Below, piece by piece: positions 46,489 to 56,100 of a stretch of 64,000 nucleotides of DNA. The stretch is from Streptomyces iranensis. GTDB taxonomy: Bacteria > Actinomycetota > Actinomycetes > Streptomycetales > Streptomycetaceae. The notes below the pieces were generated by a model that did not search any database, had not been told where the DNA came from, and saw only the letters and a program-made list of their open reading frames with translations. The DNA lies in NCBI RefSeq assembly GCF_017874715.1, contig NZ_JAGGLR010000004.1:124001-188000 (forward strand), given 5' to 3'. The first letter of the stretch is position 1. Every line of letters begins with the position of its first letter. The translations under genes were made by a program, and so were the position numbers.

Positions 46489-46610
46489 GGGAAGCCTTGG
46501 CTCCTGACTGAACTCGCTGGAGACTGACGCCCCAGGCTATCGCCCCGCGTCCCGCGCGCCGCCGTCCCGCCTGCCGCCCGTGGTGGTGGTGCCCACCACG
46601 GCCCCGGGGG

Positions 46611-46898
46611 TCAGTTGCCCGGGGTCTCGGTCAGCACGGTGCGCCTGGGGTTCGCGGTCCGGTTGGGCAGATCGACGCGCTGCTCCGGCTGCTCCTCGGG
46701 CGCGCCGGTGTCCTCGATGCCCATGGCGATGTCCGTGGCGTCCTTGAGCTCTTGGACGTCCTTGACATGCGCCAGGGTGGTGCGCCGCGGGTTGGCTATG
46801 GAGCGGAACATCATCGTCGTCTTCACTGGGGTGTACGCCTCGCTCTTGTCGTTCGTTCCGGCCGTGTAAAGCGTCAGGCTAGAGGCGGCCTTGCCCAT
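46611..46898 (-). CDS. Small protein with twin NPRRT motifs, upstream of the conservons
   Basis: A 95-residue protein that I do not recognise. It carries the motif ANPRRTTL near residue 36 and ANPRRTVL near residue 83, separated by an acidic Glu/Gln/Asp-rich middle (ELKDATDIAMGIEDTGAPEE). There are no membrane segments or cysteines. The methionines at about 46814 (MMFRSIANPRRT) are an alternative start, giving a 67-residue protein. It is divergent from the first conservon. Reality is supported by the internal motif repeat and modest codon bias but not proven. Confidence 0.55.
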   Translation of the reverse strand: MGKAASSLTLYTAGTNDKSEAYTPVKTTMMFRSIANPRRTTLAHVKDVQELKDATDIAMGIEDTGAPEEQPEQRVDLPNRTANPRRTVLTETPGN

Positions 46899-47421
46899 CG
46901 ATTCGCAGGAAAAGTCGCCGCCGGCATGTGATATTGCTCACGAGTGATCAGGCAAATGCGACATAGAAGACAGTTGCCCAATCACGCTAAACGGACATCG
47001 CGTACCCGAACCTGACGTTCCGCTCTTGATCATCGCTAGCCGGACACTCGATTGCGCCATTCGATTCGTACGCGAAAGTCCGTTATCGCCGACATGGCTT
47101 TCTACGTCCCGTAATAAAGTCCGTACTGAGCGTCACGCGCATCACAGCCTTATCCATTGCCCTTGTTGCAGCATCCGGCACTGTGCTGGAATTCCCGGGA
47201 CCGCCGCGGGAATCACCGGCGCGCACGGGGGCGCAACGATCAGAGGCGCCGAGCGGCGGGGGGCTCCTCTTGTCGACACGAAAGGATGCGCGCCGGTCAC
47301 TCACGACCGACAGGGGGGATCGCGGTCCCCCACGACTCGACACCGCTCCGCCGCTCAAGCCGGTGGGGCGCCTGGTCCAGAGGTTGCGACGCTAGTGCAG
47401 GGACGTTTCAAGAGGGATGGT
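46899..47421. other. Upstream region of conservon 1
   Basis: About 520 bases without a convincing gene. The left part (46920-47160) is unusually AT-rich for this genome, with several ATT/GATC-containing stretches and the inverted repeat GTGA-TATTGC-TCAC. The cvn promoter lies at 47163-47192. The following 5' leader of about 220 bases is GC-rich, with foldable segments such as GGGGGATCGCGGTCCCCC near 47316-47335. I do not recognise a known riboswitch. Confidence 0.55.
47163..47192 (+). promoter_or_regulatory. Conservon 1 promoter, extended -10
   Basis: TTGTTG (47163-47168), an 18-base spacer and TGGAAT (47187-47192) with TGC directly before the -10. The same arrangement, including the 12-mer GTGCTGGAATTC, occurs upstream of conservon 2 at 53090-53119. 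Conservation between the two paralogous operons supports it. Confidence 0.6.
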
Positions 47422-50400
47422 ATGGAGGCTCCCCAGGCCCGCCAGGGCCGAGGGGAAGCTTCGGCGGACCCGGAGCCGCGCGGCGCGACCGACCGCGGCT
47501 CCTCGCCCCAGCGTGCCCAGGGAAGCAACGGCAGGACGCTGGGCGACCAGAGTCCCGATGCCGGTGCGCAGAGCGCTACCCGGATCAGTGCGCCCAGCGG
47601 CGGTGGCGGCGGCGGAGATGCCACGGAGCCGCCGGCCAAGGCGAAGCCCTCCGGCCCCACCGGGCCCGGCAGTCGCATGGCCCTGCGCAACTGGCGCATC
47701 AGCACCCGACTGGTCTCCCTGCTGGCGCTCCCGGTGGTCGCCGCGACCACGCTGGGCGCGCTGCGCATCGAGGGCTCGCTGGACAACATCAAGCAGCTGG
47801 ACCAGATGAAGCTGCTCACCGAGATGACGCAGCAGGCCACCCAGCTGGCCAGCGCGCTCCAGGAGGAGCGCGACAAGTCGGCAGGTCCGCTGGCGGGCAA
47901 GGACAACGACAAGGACGACCGGGTCGTCTCCACCCGCGAGGACACCAACCGCTCGATCGCGGCGTTCCGCGAGGCCACCCACAAGATCGACCCCGGTGAC
48001 CAGTCGCTGGCCGGTGTGCAGTCCACGCTCGTCAACATCGACCGTCAGCTCGGCAAGATCAACGAGGTCCGGGACACGGCCTACGACAACAGCCAGTACT
48101 ACTCGCTGACGGTCCAGAACTACAACGAGCTGATCAACTCGCTGCTGTCGCTCTCGCAGGACATGGCGCAGGCGACCAGCAACCGCGCGATGATCAACAA
48201 CACCCGCGCGCTCGCCACCTTCTCCTCCGCGAAGGAGTACGCCTCCATCCAGCGCGCGCTCATCAGCGCCGCTCTCGCCGACCCCAAGGGCGCCGACTTC
48301 TCCGCCAACGACCGCCGCTTCGCCAGGACCGCGGTGGACAAGGAGAACGAGGCGCTCGGCCGCTTCAAGCAGATCCGCCAGGGCAACTCCGAGGACCTGC
48401 TCGAACCGCTGGACAGCCGCCCCGACATCAAGGCGGCGACCATGTACGCCGACCGCGCGGTGCGCGACCCCGAGGGGCTCAAGGCGGAGAAGCGGACCGA
48501 TCTTGACTGGTACGACCAGGACAGTATCAAGATCGAAGAGATGGGCAAGATCGAGGAAACGCTGCTCAGCGAGATGCAGCAGAAGGCTCGTGAGCTCCGC
48601 GACTCCGCCCAGCAGGACGCCATCCTCAACGGTGCGCTGATCCTGCTGGTCCTCGGCGTCTCCCTGGTCGGCGCCTTCGTCGTCGCCCGCTCCATGGTCC
48701 GCTCGCTGCGCCGCCTCCAGGACACCGCGCAGGACGTCTCCCAGAAGCGGCTGCCCGAACTGGTCAAGCAGCTCTCCGAGTCCGATCCGCAGGATGTGGA
48801 CACCTCCGTCGAGTCCGTCGGTGTGCACAGCCGGGACGAGATCGGAAAGGTGGCCGCGGCCTTCGACGACGTGCACCGCGAGGCGGTCCGGCTCGCCGCC
48901 GAGCAGGCGCTGCTGCGGGGCAACGTCAACGCGATGTTCACCAACCTCTCGCGCCGCAGCCAGGGCCTCATCCAGCGCCAGCTCTCGCTCATCTCCGAGC
49001 TGGAGAGCCGCGAGGCCGACCCGGACCAGCTCTCCTCGCTGTTCAAGCTGGACCACCTCGCCACCCGTATGCGCCGTAACGGCGAGAACCTCCTGGTCCT
49101 CGCGGGCGAGGAGCCGGGCCGCCGGTGGACCCGCCCGGTGCCGCTGGTGGACGTGCTCCGCGCGGCCGCCTCCGAGGTGGAGCAGTACGAGCGCATCGAG
49201 CTCAGCTCGGTCCCGGCGACCGAGGTCGCGGGCCGGGTCGTCAACGACCTCGTCCACCTGCTCGCCGAGCTGCTGGAGAACGCCACCTCCTTCTCCTCGC
49301 CGCAGACCAAGGTCAAGGTCACCGGTCACGCGCTGCCCGACGGGCGGGTGCTGGTCGAGATCCACGACACCGGTATCGGGCTCTCGCCCGAGGACCTGGC
49401 GGCGATCAACGAGCGGCTGGCCTCCCCGCCCACCGTCGATGTGTCGGTCTCCCGGCGCATGGGCCTGTTCGTGGTCGGCCGCCTCTCGCTGCGCCACGGC
49501 ATCCGCATCCAGCTCCGCCCGTCCGACTCGGGCGGTACGACGGCGCTGGTCATGCTGCCGGTCGATGTCGCCCAGGGCGGCCGGAAGCCGGCCCCGCAGG
49601 CCGCCGGCGGCCAGGGCGGGCCGGGCGCCGGCACCGGCGGTGCTCAGGGCGGCGGCGCGGGGCTGCTCGGCTCGGCGCCCTCGCGGCGCCAGGTCCCGGG
49701 CTCCGGTTCGCGCGCCGCGCTGCCGGGCAACGGCGGCGGCAGCGGACTGCCGACCCGGCCGGTCGGCGCGGGTGCGGGCCCCTCGGGCGGCGCCCCGTCC
49801 GGCGGCACCAACTTCTTCGAGGGCGGACGGCCGCCCGCCCCCCGGACCAACGCCCCCTCCGGTCCCGGCGGTCAGCAGGGCGGCCCCGGCGCCCCCTCCG
49901 GCCGTCCCCCGCTTCCGACGCGCGGCGAGAACCCGACCGTCGCCCCGCCGACCGGAGCCCCGGCCCGTGCCGACGGAGGCGACCAGGGCGGCCGCCCGCA
50001 GCTGCCCACCCGCGGCCCCGCGCCCGAGCTTCCGGCCCCCGCGCAGCCCGGCACCAGCTGGGGTGCGCGCCGCGCGTCCGGCGAGGACGACTGGCCGGGC
50101 ACGCCGCGCGACGCCGGGGACACCCCGCGCGGGCACGAGGAGTACGAGTCCACCGGCCAGTTCGCCCGTCCTGAGCTCGGCGGCCCGTCGGCGCGGCGCG
50201 ATCCGTTCGGCAACCGCGGCCCCGGCGACACCGGCGAACTGCCGCAGCTGACCGACGGCCCCAGCATGTTCGAGCCGCGCCGCGCGCCCGGTGGGCCGCA
50301 GGCCGGGCAGGGGCTGTCCGACACCGGCCAGTTCAACCGCCCCGACTACGGCCGCGGCCCGGTCGACACCGGTGAGTACGCCCGTCCGGAGCTCGGCCAG

Positions 50401-51354
50401 GGCCCGAGCGACACCGGTGAGTACGCCCAGCCCCGGTTCGAGGACACCGCCCCGAGCGGCGGCCGCGGCCCCGGCGACACGGGCGAGTTCCCGCGTCCGA
50501 ACATGGGCGGTCCCGGCAACACGGGTGAGTTCCCCCGCCCGAACATGGGCGGCCCCGGCAACACGGGTGAGTTCCCCCGCCCGAACGTGGGCGGTCCCGG
50601 CGACACCGGCGAATTCCCCCGCCCGAACATGGGCGGCCCCGGTGACACCGGCGAATTCCCCCGCCCGGACATGAGCGGCACCGGCGAGTACGCGTTGCCC
50701 CAGGACTCCCAGGGCGAGTCCGGCCGGCGCACGAACGACCCGCTGCCGCCCGCCGCCGGTCCCGGCGACGGCCGTACCCCGATCTTCGACACCATCGAGT
50801 CGACCTGGCATCACCACCAGGTCGTGGACCCGGGCAACTCGGGCCCGCGGGACGGGGGCCGGTCGTACCCGTCCGCGCCCTCCGCGCCCGAGCCCACCCC
50901 CGGCCGGCCCGCCTCGGCCGTGCCGCCCCCCTCGCCCCGCGAGCCGCAGCCGGCGCCCCAGGGCACGGCGGACTTCGCCGGATCGGGCGCCTCGGCGGGC
51001 CCCCCGGGCGGCGCCGGTCGGGGCGGCCGGAGCACGGGCTCCCACTGGCGTACGTCGCCCCACAACGACGAGCGCTGGCGCCGCGCCGAGCAGATCCGCG
51101 AACCCGCGGCCGGCGGTATCACGTCGTCCGGGTTGCCACGGCGGGTGCCGCGCGCAAACCTCGTGGAGGGCGCCGCACACCAGCAGCCGCAGCAGCCCGA
51201 ACGGACTGGGCCGCAGGTGTCTCGCGCACCCGATGATGTACGCGGAAGGCTGACCAACCTCCGCCGTGGGATCCAGCAGGGTCGCCGGGCCGGTACCGGA
51301 CTCGGCGACAACCATGATCGCGGCATTGGCCCGACTTACCAGCAGGAGCGTTAG
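47422..51354 (+). CDS. cvnA1: CvnA1, conservon membrane histidine kinase-like protein
   Basis: A 1310-residue conservon sensor. TM1 (VSLLALPVVAATTLGAL, about 96) and TM2 (ILNGALILLVLGVSLVGAFV, about 400) enclose a nitrate/nitrite-sensing-type domain. HAMP follows, then the kinase core with LDHLATRMRRNGENLLVLAG (about 540), LLAELLENATSFSSP (N box) and VEIHDTGIGLSPEDL. From about 720 the tail is Gly/Pro-rich and disordered, with TGEFPRP repeats (1015-1084) and a C-terminal block ITSSGLPRRVPRANLVEGAA shared with CvnA2. CvnA acts upstream of CvnB-D in a G-protein-like membrane complex. ATG 47422 follows AGAGGG; GTG 47395 is possible. Confidence 0.92.
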   Translation: MEAPQARQGRGEASADPEPRGATDRGSSPQRAQGSNGRTLGDQSPDAGAQSATRISAPSGGGGGGDATEPPAKAKPSGPTGPGSRMALRNWRISTRLVSLLALPVVAATTLGALRIEGSLDNIKQLDQMKLLTEMTQQATQLASALQEERDKSAGPLAGKDNDKDDRVVSTREDTNRSIAAFREATHKIDPGDQSLAGVQSTLVNIDRQLGKINEVRDTAYDNSQYYSLTVQNYNELINSLLSLSQDMAQATSNRAMINNTRALATFSSAKEYASIQRALISAALADPKGADFSANDRRFARTAVDKENEALGRFKQIRQGNSEDLLEPLDSRPDIKAATMYADRAVRDPEGLKAEKRTDLDWYDQDSIKIEEMGKIEETLLSEMQQKARELRDSAQQDAILNGALILLVLGVSLVGAFVVARSMVRSLRRLQDTAQDVSQKRLPELVKQLSESDPQDVDTSVESVGVHSRDEIGKVAAAFDDVHREAVRLAAEQALLRGNVNAMFTNLSRRSQGLIQRQLSLISELESREADPDQLSSLFKLDHLATRMRRNGENLLVLAGEEPGRRWTRPVPLVDVLRAAASEVEQYERIELSSVPATEVAGRVVNDLVHLLAELLENATSFSSPQTKVKVTGHALPDGRVLVEIHDTGIGLSPEDLAAINERLASPPTVDVSVSRRMGLFVVGRLSLRHGIRIQLRPSDSGGTTALVMLPVDVAQGGRKPAPQAAGGQGGPGAGTGGAQGGGAGLLGSAPSRRQVPGSGSRAALPGNGGGSGLPTRPVGAGAGPSGGAPSGGTNFFEGGRPPAPRTNAPSGPGGQQGGPGAPSGRPPLPTRGENPTVAPPTGAPARADGGDQGGRPQLPTRGPAPELPAPAQPGTSWGARRASGEDDWPGTPRDAGDTPRGHEEYESTGQFARPELGGPSARRDPFGNRGPGDTGELPQLTDGPSMFEPRRAPGGPQAGQGLSDTGQFNRPDYGRGPVDTGEYARPELGQGPSDTGEYAQPRFEDTAPSGGRGPGDTGEFPRPNMGGPGNTGEFPRPNMGGPGNTGEFPRPNVGGPGDTGEFPRPNMGGPGDTGEFPRPDMSGTGEYALPQDSQGESGRRTNDPLPPAAGPGDGRTPIFDTIESTWHHHQVVDPGNSGPRDGGRSYPSAPSAPEPTPGRPASAVPPPSPREPQPAPQGTADFAGSGASAGPPGGAGRGGRSTGSHWRTSPHNDERWRRAEQIREPAAGGITSSGLPRRVPRANLVEGAAHQQPQQPERTGPQVSRAPDDVRGRLTNLRRGIQQGRRAGTGLGDNHDRGIGPTYQQER
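50464..50673 (+). repeat. Five 42-bp tandem repeats in cvnA1
   Basis: Five consecutive near-identical 42-base units each encode a 14-residue block of the form GGPG(N/D)TGEFPRPNM. Diverged single copies of the TGEF/TGEY/TGQF-RP motif extend the array on both sides from about 50150 to 50700, for some eleven motif copies in all. CvnA2 lacks them. Confidence 0.9.
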
Positions 51355-51777
51355 TTGAGCCCGATGAGCCAGGCGGCGCAGAATCTGAACTGGTTGATCA
51401 CGAACTTCGTGGACAACACCCCCGGGGTGTCCCACACGGTGGTGGTCTCCGCCGACGGACTCCTTCTGGCGATGTCCGAAGGCTTCCCCCGTGACCGAGC
51501 CGATCAACTGGCGGCGGTGGCCTCCGGCCTGACCTCGCTCACCTCCGGAGCCTCCCGCATCTTCGAAGGCGGCGTGGTCAACCAGACCGTCGTCGAAATG
51601 GAACGAGGGTTCCTCTTCATCATGTCGATCTCCGACGGATCCTCCCTCGCCGTGCTCGCCCACCCCGAGTGCGACATCGGCCTCGTCGGCTACGAGATGG
51701 CCCTGCTGGTCGATCGCGCGGGCAACGTCCTCACCCCGGACCTGCGTGCCGAACTTCAGGGCAGCCTGTTGAACTGA
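51355..51777 (+). CDS. cvnB1: CvnB1, roadblock/LC7-domain protein
   Basis: A 140-residue roadblock/LC7 protein, the CvnB component, which in other systems acts with the CvnD GTPase as an MglB-like partner. AAQNLNWLITNFVDNTPGVS and the dynein-light-chain-like GLLLAMSEGFPR and DQLAAVASGLTSL are typical. It starts with TTG at 51355, six bases after AGGAG and directly behind the cvnA1 stop. The protein is identical to CvnB2 (56235-56657), and 359 bp of DNA are identical as well. Confidence 0.95.
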   Translation: MSPMSQAAQNLNWLITNFVDNTPGVSHTVVVSADGLLLAMSEGFPRDRADQLAAVASGLTSLTSGASRIFEGGVVNQTVVEMERGFLFIMSISDGSSLAVLAHPECDIGLVGYEMALLVDRAGNVLTPDLRAELQGSLLN

Positions 51778-51883
51778 TCCAACGACCATCCGACGCCCGC
51801 CCGCCCGGCCATACGGCCGGTCGGCCCCCCACCGGCACCGACCGACGGCACCACCGTCACCTTGTTGTCCGACCGGAGGATCC

Positions 51884-52294
51884 ATGACCCCGCCCCCCGC
51901 CTCGCCCGGCCCGTACGGCGGCCATCACCAATCGCCGTACGGGGGTGAAGGCGACCAGCCATTGGTGCGCCCCTATGCCATGACCGGTGGCCGGACCCGG
52001 CCCCGCTACCAGCTCGCCATCGAGGCGCTGGTCAGCACGACGGCCGACCCCGTGCATCTGCAGGGGCTCCTTCCCGAGCACCAGCGGATCTGCCACCTGT
52101 GCCAGGAGGTCAAGTCGGTCGCCGAGGTCTCGGCGCTGCTGAACATCCCCCTTGGTGTGGCACGCATCCTGGTGGCGGACCTGGCGGAGGCCGGCATGGT
52201 GGCGATCCACCAGCCCGGGGGCGGTTCGGAAGCGGGCGGAACTCCGGACGTGACACTGCTCGAAAGGGTGCTCAGTGGACTTCGCAAGCTCTAG
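51884..52294 (+). CDS. cvnC1: CvnC1, DUF742 protein
   Basis: A 136-residue DUF742 protein: a short Pro/Tyr-rich N terminus, then LVRPYAMTGGRTRPRYQLAI, LPEHQRICHLCQEVKSVAEV, and a winged-helix-like LLNIPLGVARILVADLAEAG. The paired HLC cysteines are conserved in the other copy. GGAGGATCC precedes the ATG. Its end overlaps the cvnD1 start by 20 bases. CvnC is the conserved adapter of the conservon. Confidence 0.93.
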   Translation: MTPPPASPGPYGGHHQSPYGGEGDQPLVRPYAMTGGRTRPRYQLAIEALVSTTADPVHLQGLLPEHQRICHLCQEVKSVAEVSALLNIPLGVARILVADLAEAGMVAIHQPGGGSEAGGTPDVTLLERVLSGLRKL

Positions 52295-52859
52295 CGGTGC
52301 TCCCCCCTCCCGCGCGACCACCTCGGCGAAGATCGTGGTGGCGGGCGGCTTCGGCGTGGGCAAGACCACGTTCGTCGGCGCGGTCTCGGAGATCAATCCG
52401 CTGCGCACCGAAGCCGTGATGACGTCGGCCTCGGCGGGGATCGACGATCTGAGCCACGTCCAGGACAAGACCACGACGACCGTGGCGATGGACTTCGGCC
52501 GCATCACACTCGACGACGACCTGATCCTGTACCTGTTCGGCACGCCCGGCCAGGACCGCTTCTGGTTCATGTGGGACGACCTGGTGCGCGGCGCGATCGG
52601 CGCCGTGGTCCTGGTGGACACCCGCCGGCTGGCCGACTGCTTCCCGGCGGTCGACTACTTCGAGAACTCCGGACTGCCCTTCGTCATCGCCCTCAACGGC
52701 TTCGACGGCCAGCAGCCCTACAACCCCGAAGAGGTCCGCGAGGCCCTGCAGATCGGCCCGGACACTCCCATCATCACCACCGACGCGCGCCACCGCAGCG
52801 AGGCGAAGAGCGCGCTCATCACGCTGGTCGAGCATGCGCTGATGGCCCGACTCAAGTAG
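52275..52859 (+). CDS. cvnD1: CvnD1, small GTPase (Ras-like) of conservon 1
   Basis: A 194-residue MglA-like GTPase: P-loop GGFGVGKTT, switch DKTTTTVAMDFG, G3 FGTPGQDRFWFMWDD and a non-canonical G4 NGFD in place of NKxD. GTG at 52275 overlaps cvnC1 by 20 bases, so translation is coupled. A 13-bp stem terminator follows at 52898-52925. It differs from CvnD2 at about a dozen positions. Confidence 0.95.
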   Translation: MDFASSSGAPPSRATTSAKIVVAGGFGVGKTTFVGAVSEINPLRTEAVMTSASAGIDDLSHVQDKTTTTVAMDFGRITLDDDLILYLFGTPGQDRFWFMWDDLVRGAIGAVVLVDTRRLADCFPAVDYFENSGLPFVIALNGFDGQQPYNPEEVREALQIGPDTPIITTDARHRSEAKSALITLVEHALMARLK

Positions 52860-52897
52860 CGGCCGCCGTCCGGAAGTTGTCGGAAAACCGACGTAGG

Positions 52898-52925
52898 GCG
52901 GGCTGTGTCGAACGACACGGCCCGC
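52898..52925 (+). terminator. Terminator after conservon 1
   Basis: GCGGGCTGTGTCG / CGACACGGCCCGC pair over 13 bp with one G-U and a two-base centre (functionally a four-base loop). It ends the first conservon before the second conservon's promoter. Confidence 0.7.
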
Positions 52926-53089
52926 TCGTCCTTCATAACGTTTCGACAGAGATATGCACCGACTCTCGATACAGAGCGCGATCGCGCAGCTCCGGTGCGC
53001 ACTCAAATAGTTCGGTATTCGACATATCTCATCCGTAACGCCCCTTTTTTCTCTGGTCCAGACAACGCACTGAGCGCTTTGCGCACTGT

Positions 53090-53119
53090 TTGGAAAGCAC
53101 CCGCGCGGCGTGCTGGAAT
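53090..53119 (+). promoter_or_regulatory. Conservon 2 promoter, extended -10
   Basis: TTGGAA (53090-53095), an 18-base spacer and TGGAAT (53114-53119) preceded by TGC. The spacing and the GTGCTGGAATTC block match the conservon 1 promoter exactly. The leader to the GTG at 53195 would be about 68 bases. Confidence 0.6.
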
Positions 53120-53194
53120 TCGCTGAACTGGGCAGTCAGGGCTCAGCTGGGAACGGCACGATTCAGGTGCCGATGCCGAGAGGTTGTTGGTCGA

Positions 53195-56100
53195 GTGAGG
53201 CGAAGCAAGCCGGACCCCGCGCAAGAGGCGCGAGGGAACTTCACCCCGCCGCCGCGTACAGGCACAGCGGCGTCGCCCGCCGAGGCAGCGGAGCCGGCCG
53301 CACCCAGTGGTGGCCGGATCTCCCCTCGGAACTGGCGGGTGCGCGGCCGGCTGTACGCGATCCTGCTCATCCCCGTGCTCGTCGCCCTGGTCTTCGGTGG
53401 CTTCCAGGTCGCCTCATCGGTCTCCACCTGGAACGAGGCGCGGGACGCCGAGCGCACCGCTCAGGTCGTCCGGGCCGCCACCACCTACGCCCACGCCCTG
53501 GTCAACGAGCGCGACCTGACCGCGGGCCCGCTGCTCAGCGGCACCAACGAGGCCACGGTGGCCAAGGCACGGGCCGCCAGCGACGCGGCGAAGAAGGGTT
53601 TCGACAAGGCCGTCGCCGACATGCCGCAGACACCCGCCCTGAAACGCCGCCTCAAAGCGTTCAGAGCCAGCGAACCGCAGCTGGCCACCCTCCGCCGGAA
53701 CGCCTACACCGACCGCCTCGACGGTGTGAAGACCGAAGAGGGCTATGTGGCCGTCGAGCACGGGCTGACCGAGTTCGCCAATGAACTGGGCCTGGGCACC
53801 GGCAATATCACGTCATACGGCCGTACCGTCTACGCGGTATCCCTGGCCAAGGGCGCGGAGTCGCTGCAGCGCTCCATCGGCACCCATCTGCTGGTGAAGC
53901 CCGGCCCGTCCGCGACCGACCGCAAGACCCAGCTCACCGCCTTCACCTCGTACGTCTACCTCGAGGGCATCGCGCTCGGGGAGTTCGAGGCCGCCGGCAC
54001 CCCGCAGGACGTGACCCGGCTCGAGGACACCCTCACGGCGGCGGAGAAGCGTGCGCAGACGCAAATCGCCGAGGCGAAGCGGAAGGCCGAGGCGGCCGGA
54101 AGGAAGTTCGTGGCGCCGCCCGGCATGGACAAGATGCTCAAGGCCATCGGCAGCGGTGCGAGCCCCTCCGCGCTGGCCGCCCAGGGGGTCACCCCGGATT
54201 CCTGGTTCAACGCCTCCACGATCAAGTTCAACGCCTACCGGGATGTCGAGCAGACCCTGGTGAACAAGGCCGTGGACGAGGCGGCACAGATCTCCTCGGA
54301 CGCCCGGCGCGATGCGATCGTGAACGGCGCGATCGTGGTGCTGGCGCTCCTCGCCGCCTTCTTCGTGGCCGCCCGGATGGCCCGCTCGATGAGCCATTCG
54401 ATGCGGCAACTGCGCAACGCCGCCTTCGAGGTCGCCGAGAAGCGGCTGCCGGCGGTGGTCGGCCAGCTCTCCCGCACCGACCCCGGACGGGTGGACACCC
54501 GGGTCAGCTCGATACCGATCAACACCCGGGACGAGATCGGCGAGGTGGCCCGCGCCTTCGACCAGGTGCACCGCGAGGCGATCCGGCTCGCGGCCGAGCA
54601 GGCGATGCTGCGCGGCGGCGTCAACGCGATCTTCACCAACCTTTCCAGTCGCAACCAGGGACTGATCGAGCGGCAGCTGACCCTGATCTCCGAACTGGAG
54701 AGCCGGGAGGCCGATCCGGACCAGCTGGAGCACCTCTTCCGGCTGGACCACCTGGCCACCCGTATGCGGCGCAACGGCGAGAACCTCCTGATCCTCGCGG
54801 GCGAGGAGCCCGGCCGGCGCTGGAACCAGCCGGTGCCGCTGATCGACGTGTTGCGGGCCTCCTCCTCGGAGGTGGAGTCCTACGAGCGGATCGAGCTGGC
54901 CGGGATCTCCGAGAGCGAGATCCACGGCACCGCGGTGACCGACCTGGTGCACCTCCTGGCCGAGCTGCTGGAGAACGCCACCACCTTCTCCTCCCCGCAC
55001 ACCAAGGTGCGGGTCACCTCGACCCGGCTGCCCGACGGCCGGGTGGTGGTGGAGATCCACGACAAGGGCATCGGCCTCACCGCCGAGGACTTCGCCGACA
55101 TCAACCACAAGCTGGCCAATCCGCCGACGGTGGACGCCTCGGTGTCCCAGCGCATGGGCCTGTTCGTGGTCGGCCGCCTCGCCGACCGGCACGGCATCCG
55201 GGTCCAGCTGCGCCCCTCCGGGGAGCTGGCGGGCACCACCTCGCTGGTGATGCTGCCCGAGGCGATCACCCACGGCGGTGGCGGCGAGGAGCTGCCCCAG
55301 GACGACTTCACGGTCTCCCGGATCGTCCCCGAGCCGCGGCCCGCGCCCGGCTACGAGGACGCGAGCGAGCTGTCCTCGCGCACCGCCGCCGAGCTGGGCT
55401 TCGACGACTCCGCCTACGACCGGGACCAGGGGCAGAACCAGTTCCTGGGCCAGTACAGCGGGATGGGGGCCACCCCGCCGGAGCAGGATCCGCGGCATGA
55501 CCAGGCGGTTTCCGATCCATTGGCGCAGTCCGCCTACCAGAATTCCGCCTTTACGCAACCGGAAGCGGATTACACAACTCAAACGGAATCCGAACAGCAG
55601 CCGTACATCGGCTACAACTCACCCCCTCAGCAGGGAGAGTGGGGCGATTCCGGATCTTTCGAGATGCCCTTCGCGCCGCAGTTCGGGACCGAAGCGGAAT
55701 CAGGACCCAGCGCTCCCGAAGTTTCCCGGGACCGCGTAGAGTTCCACCGTCCGGGCCCCTCCCCGAGCGGAATCCACTCGATGACCGACGCCGGGCTTCC
55801 GCGTCGTGGCAAGCAGTGGCAGCCGTCCGGGGACATAGGGGCACAGGGGATGGTCGGGGACCCGGCGGCGCCCGCGGCGCCGGAGCGGCCCTATCAGGCT
55901 CCCCAGCAGCAGGAGGACGGTGCCCCGTGGCAGTCGGAGAACGACCAGCGCTGGCACCGTGCCGAGCGGCTGCGCGAGCCGAAGGCCGGCGGGATCACAT
56001 CGTCCGGCCTGCCCCGCCGGGTGCCCAAGGCCAATCTGGTCGAGGGCGCCGCGGAGCCGACCGGACAGGGCGGCCCCCAGGTCTCCCGCGCCCCCGAGGA

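Larger units (their letters stand above)
52860..53194. other. Upstream region of conservon 2
   Basis: Holds the conservon 1 terminator, an AT-richer stretch around 52935-53050 with a T6 run, and the conservon 2 promoter at 53090-53119. No gene is seen. Confidence 0.55.

Noticed and set aside
46615..46869. Forward frame of 84 codons opposite the twin-NPRRT gene
   Set aside because: No ribosome site or motif; the reverse frame has an internal repeat and better context.
47392..51885. 1497-codon reverse frame over cvnA1-cvnB1
   Set aside because: Antisense of the conservon genes; no family features.
55500..55760. AT-richer stretch in cvnA2 as foreign DNA
   Set aside because: It stays in frame within the disordered tail and is flanked by normal kinase and tail sequence; relaxed codon use in a linker is a simpler explanation.
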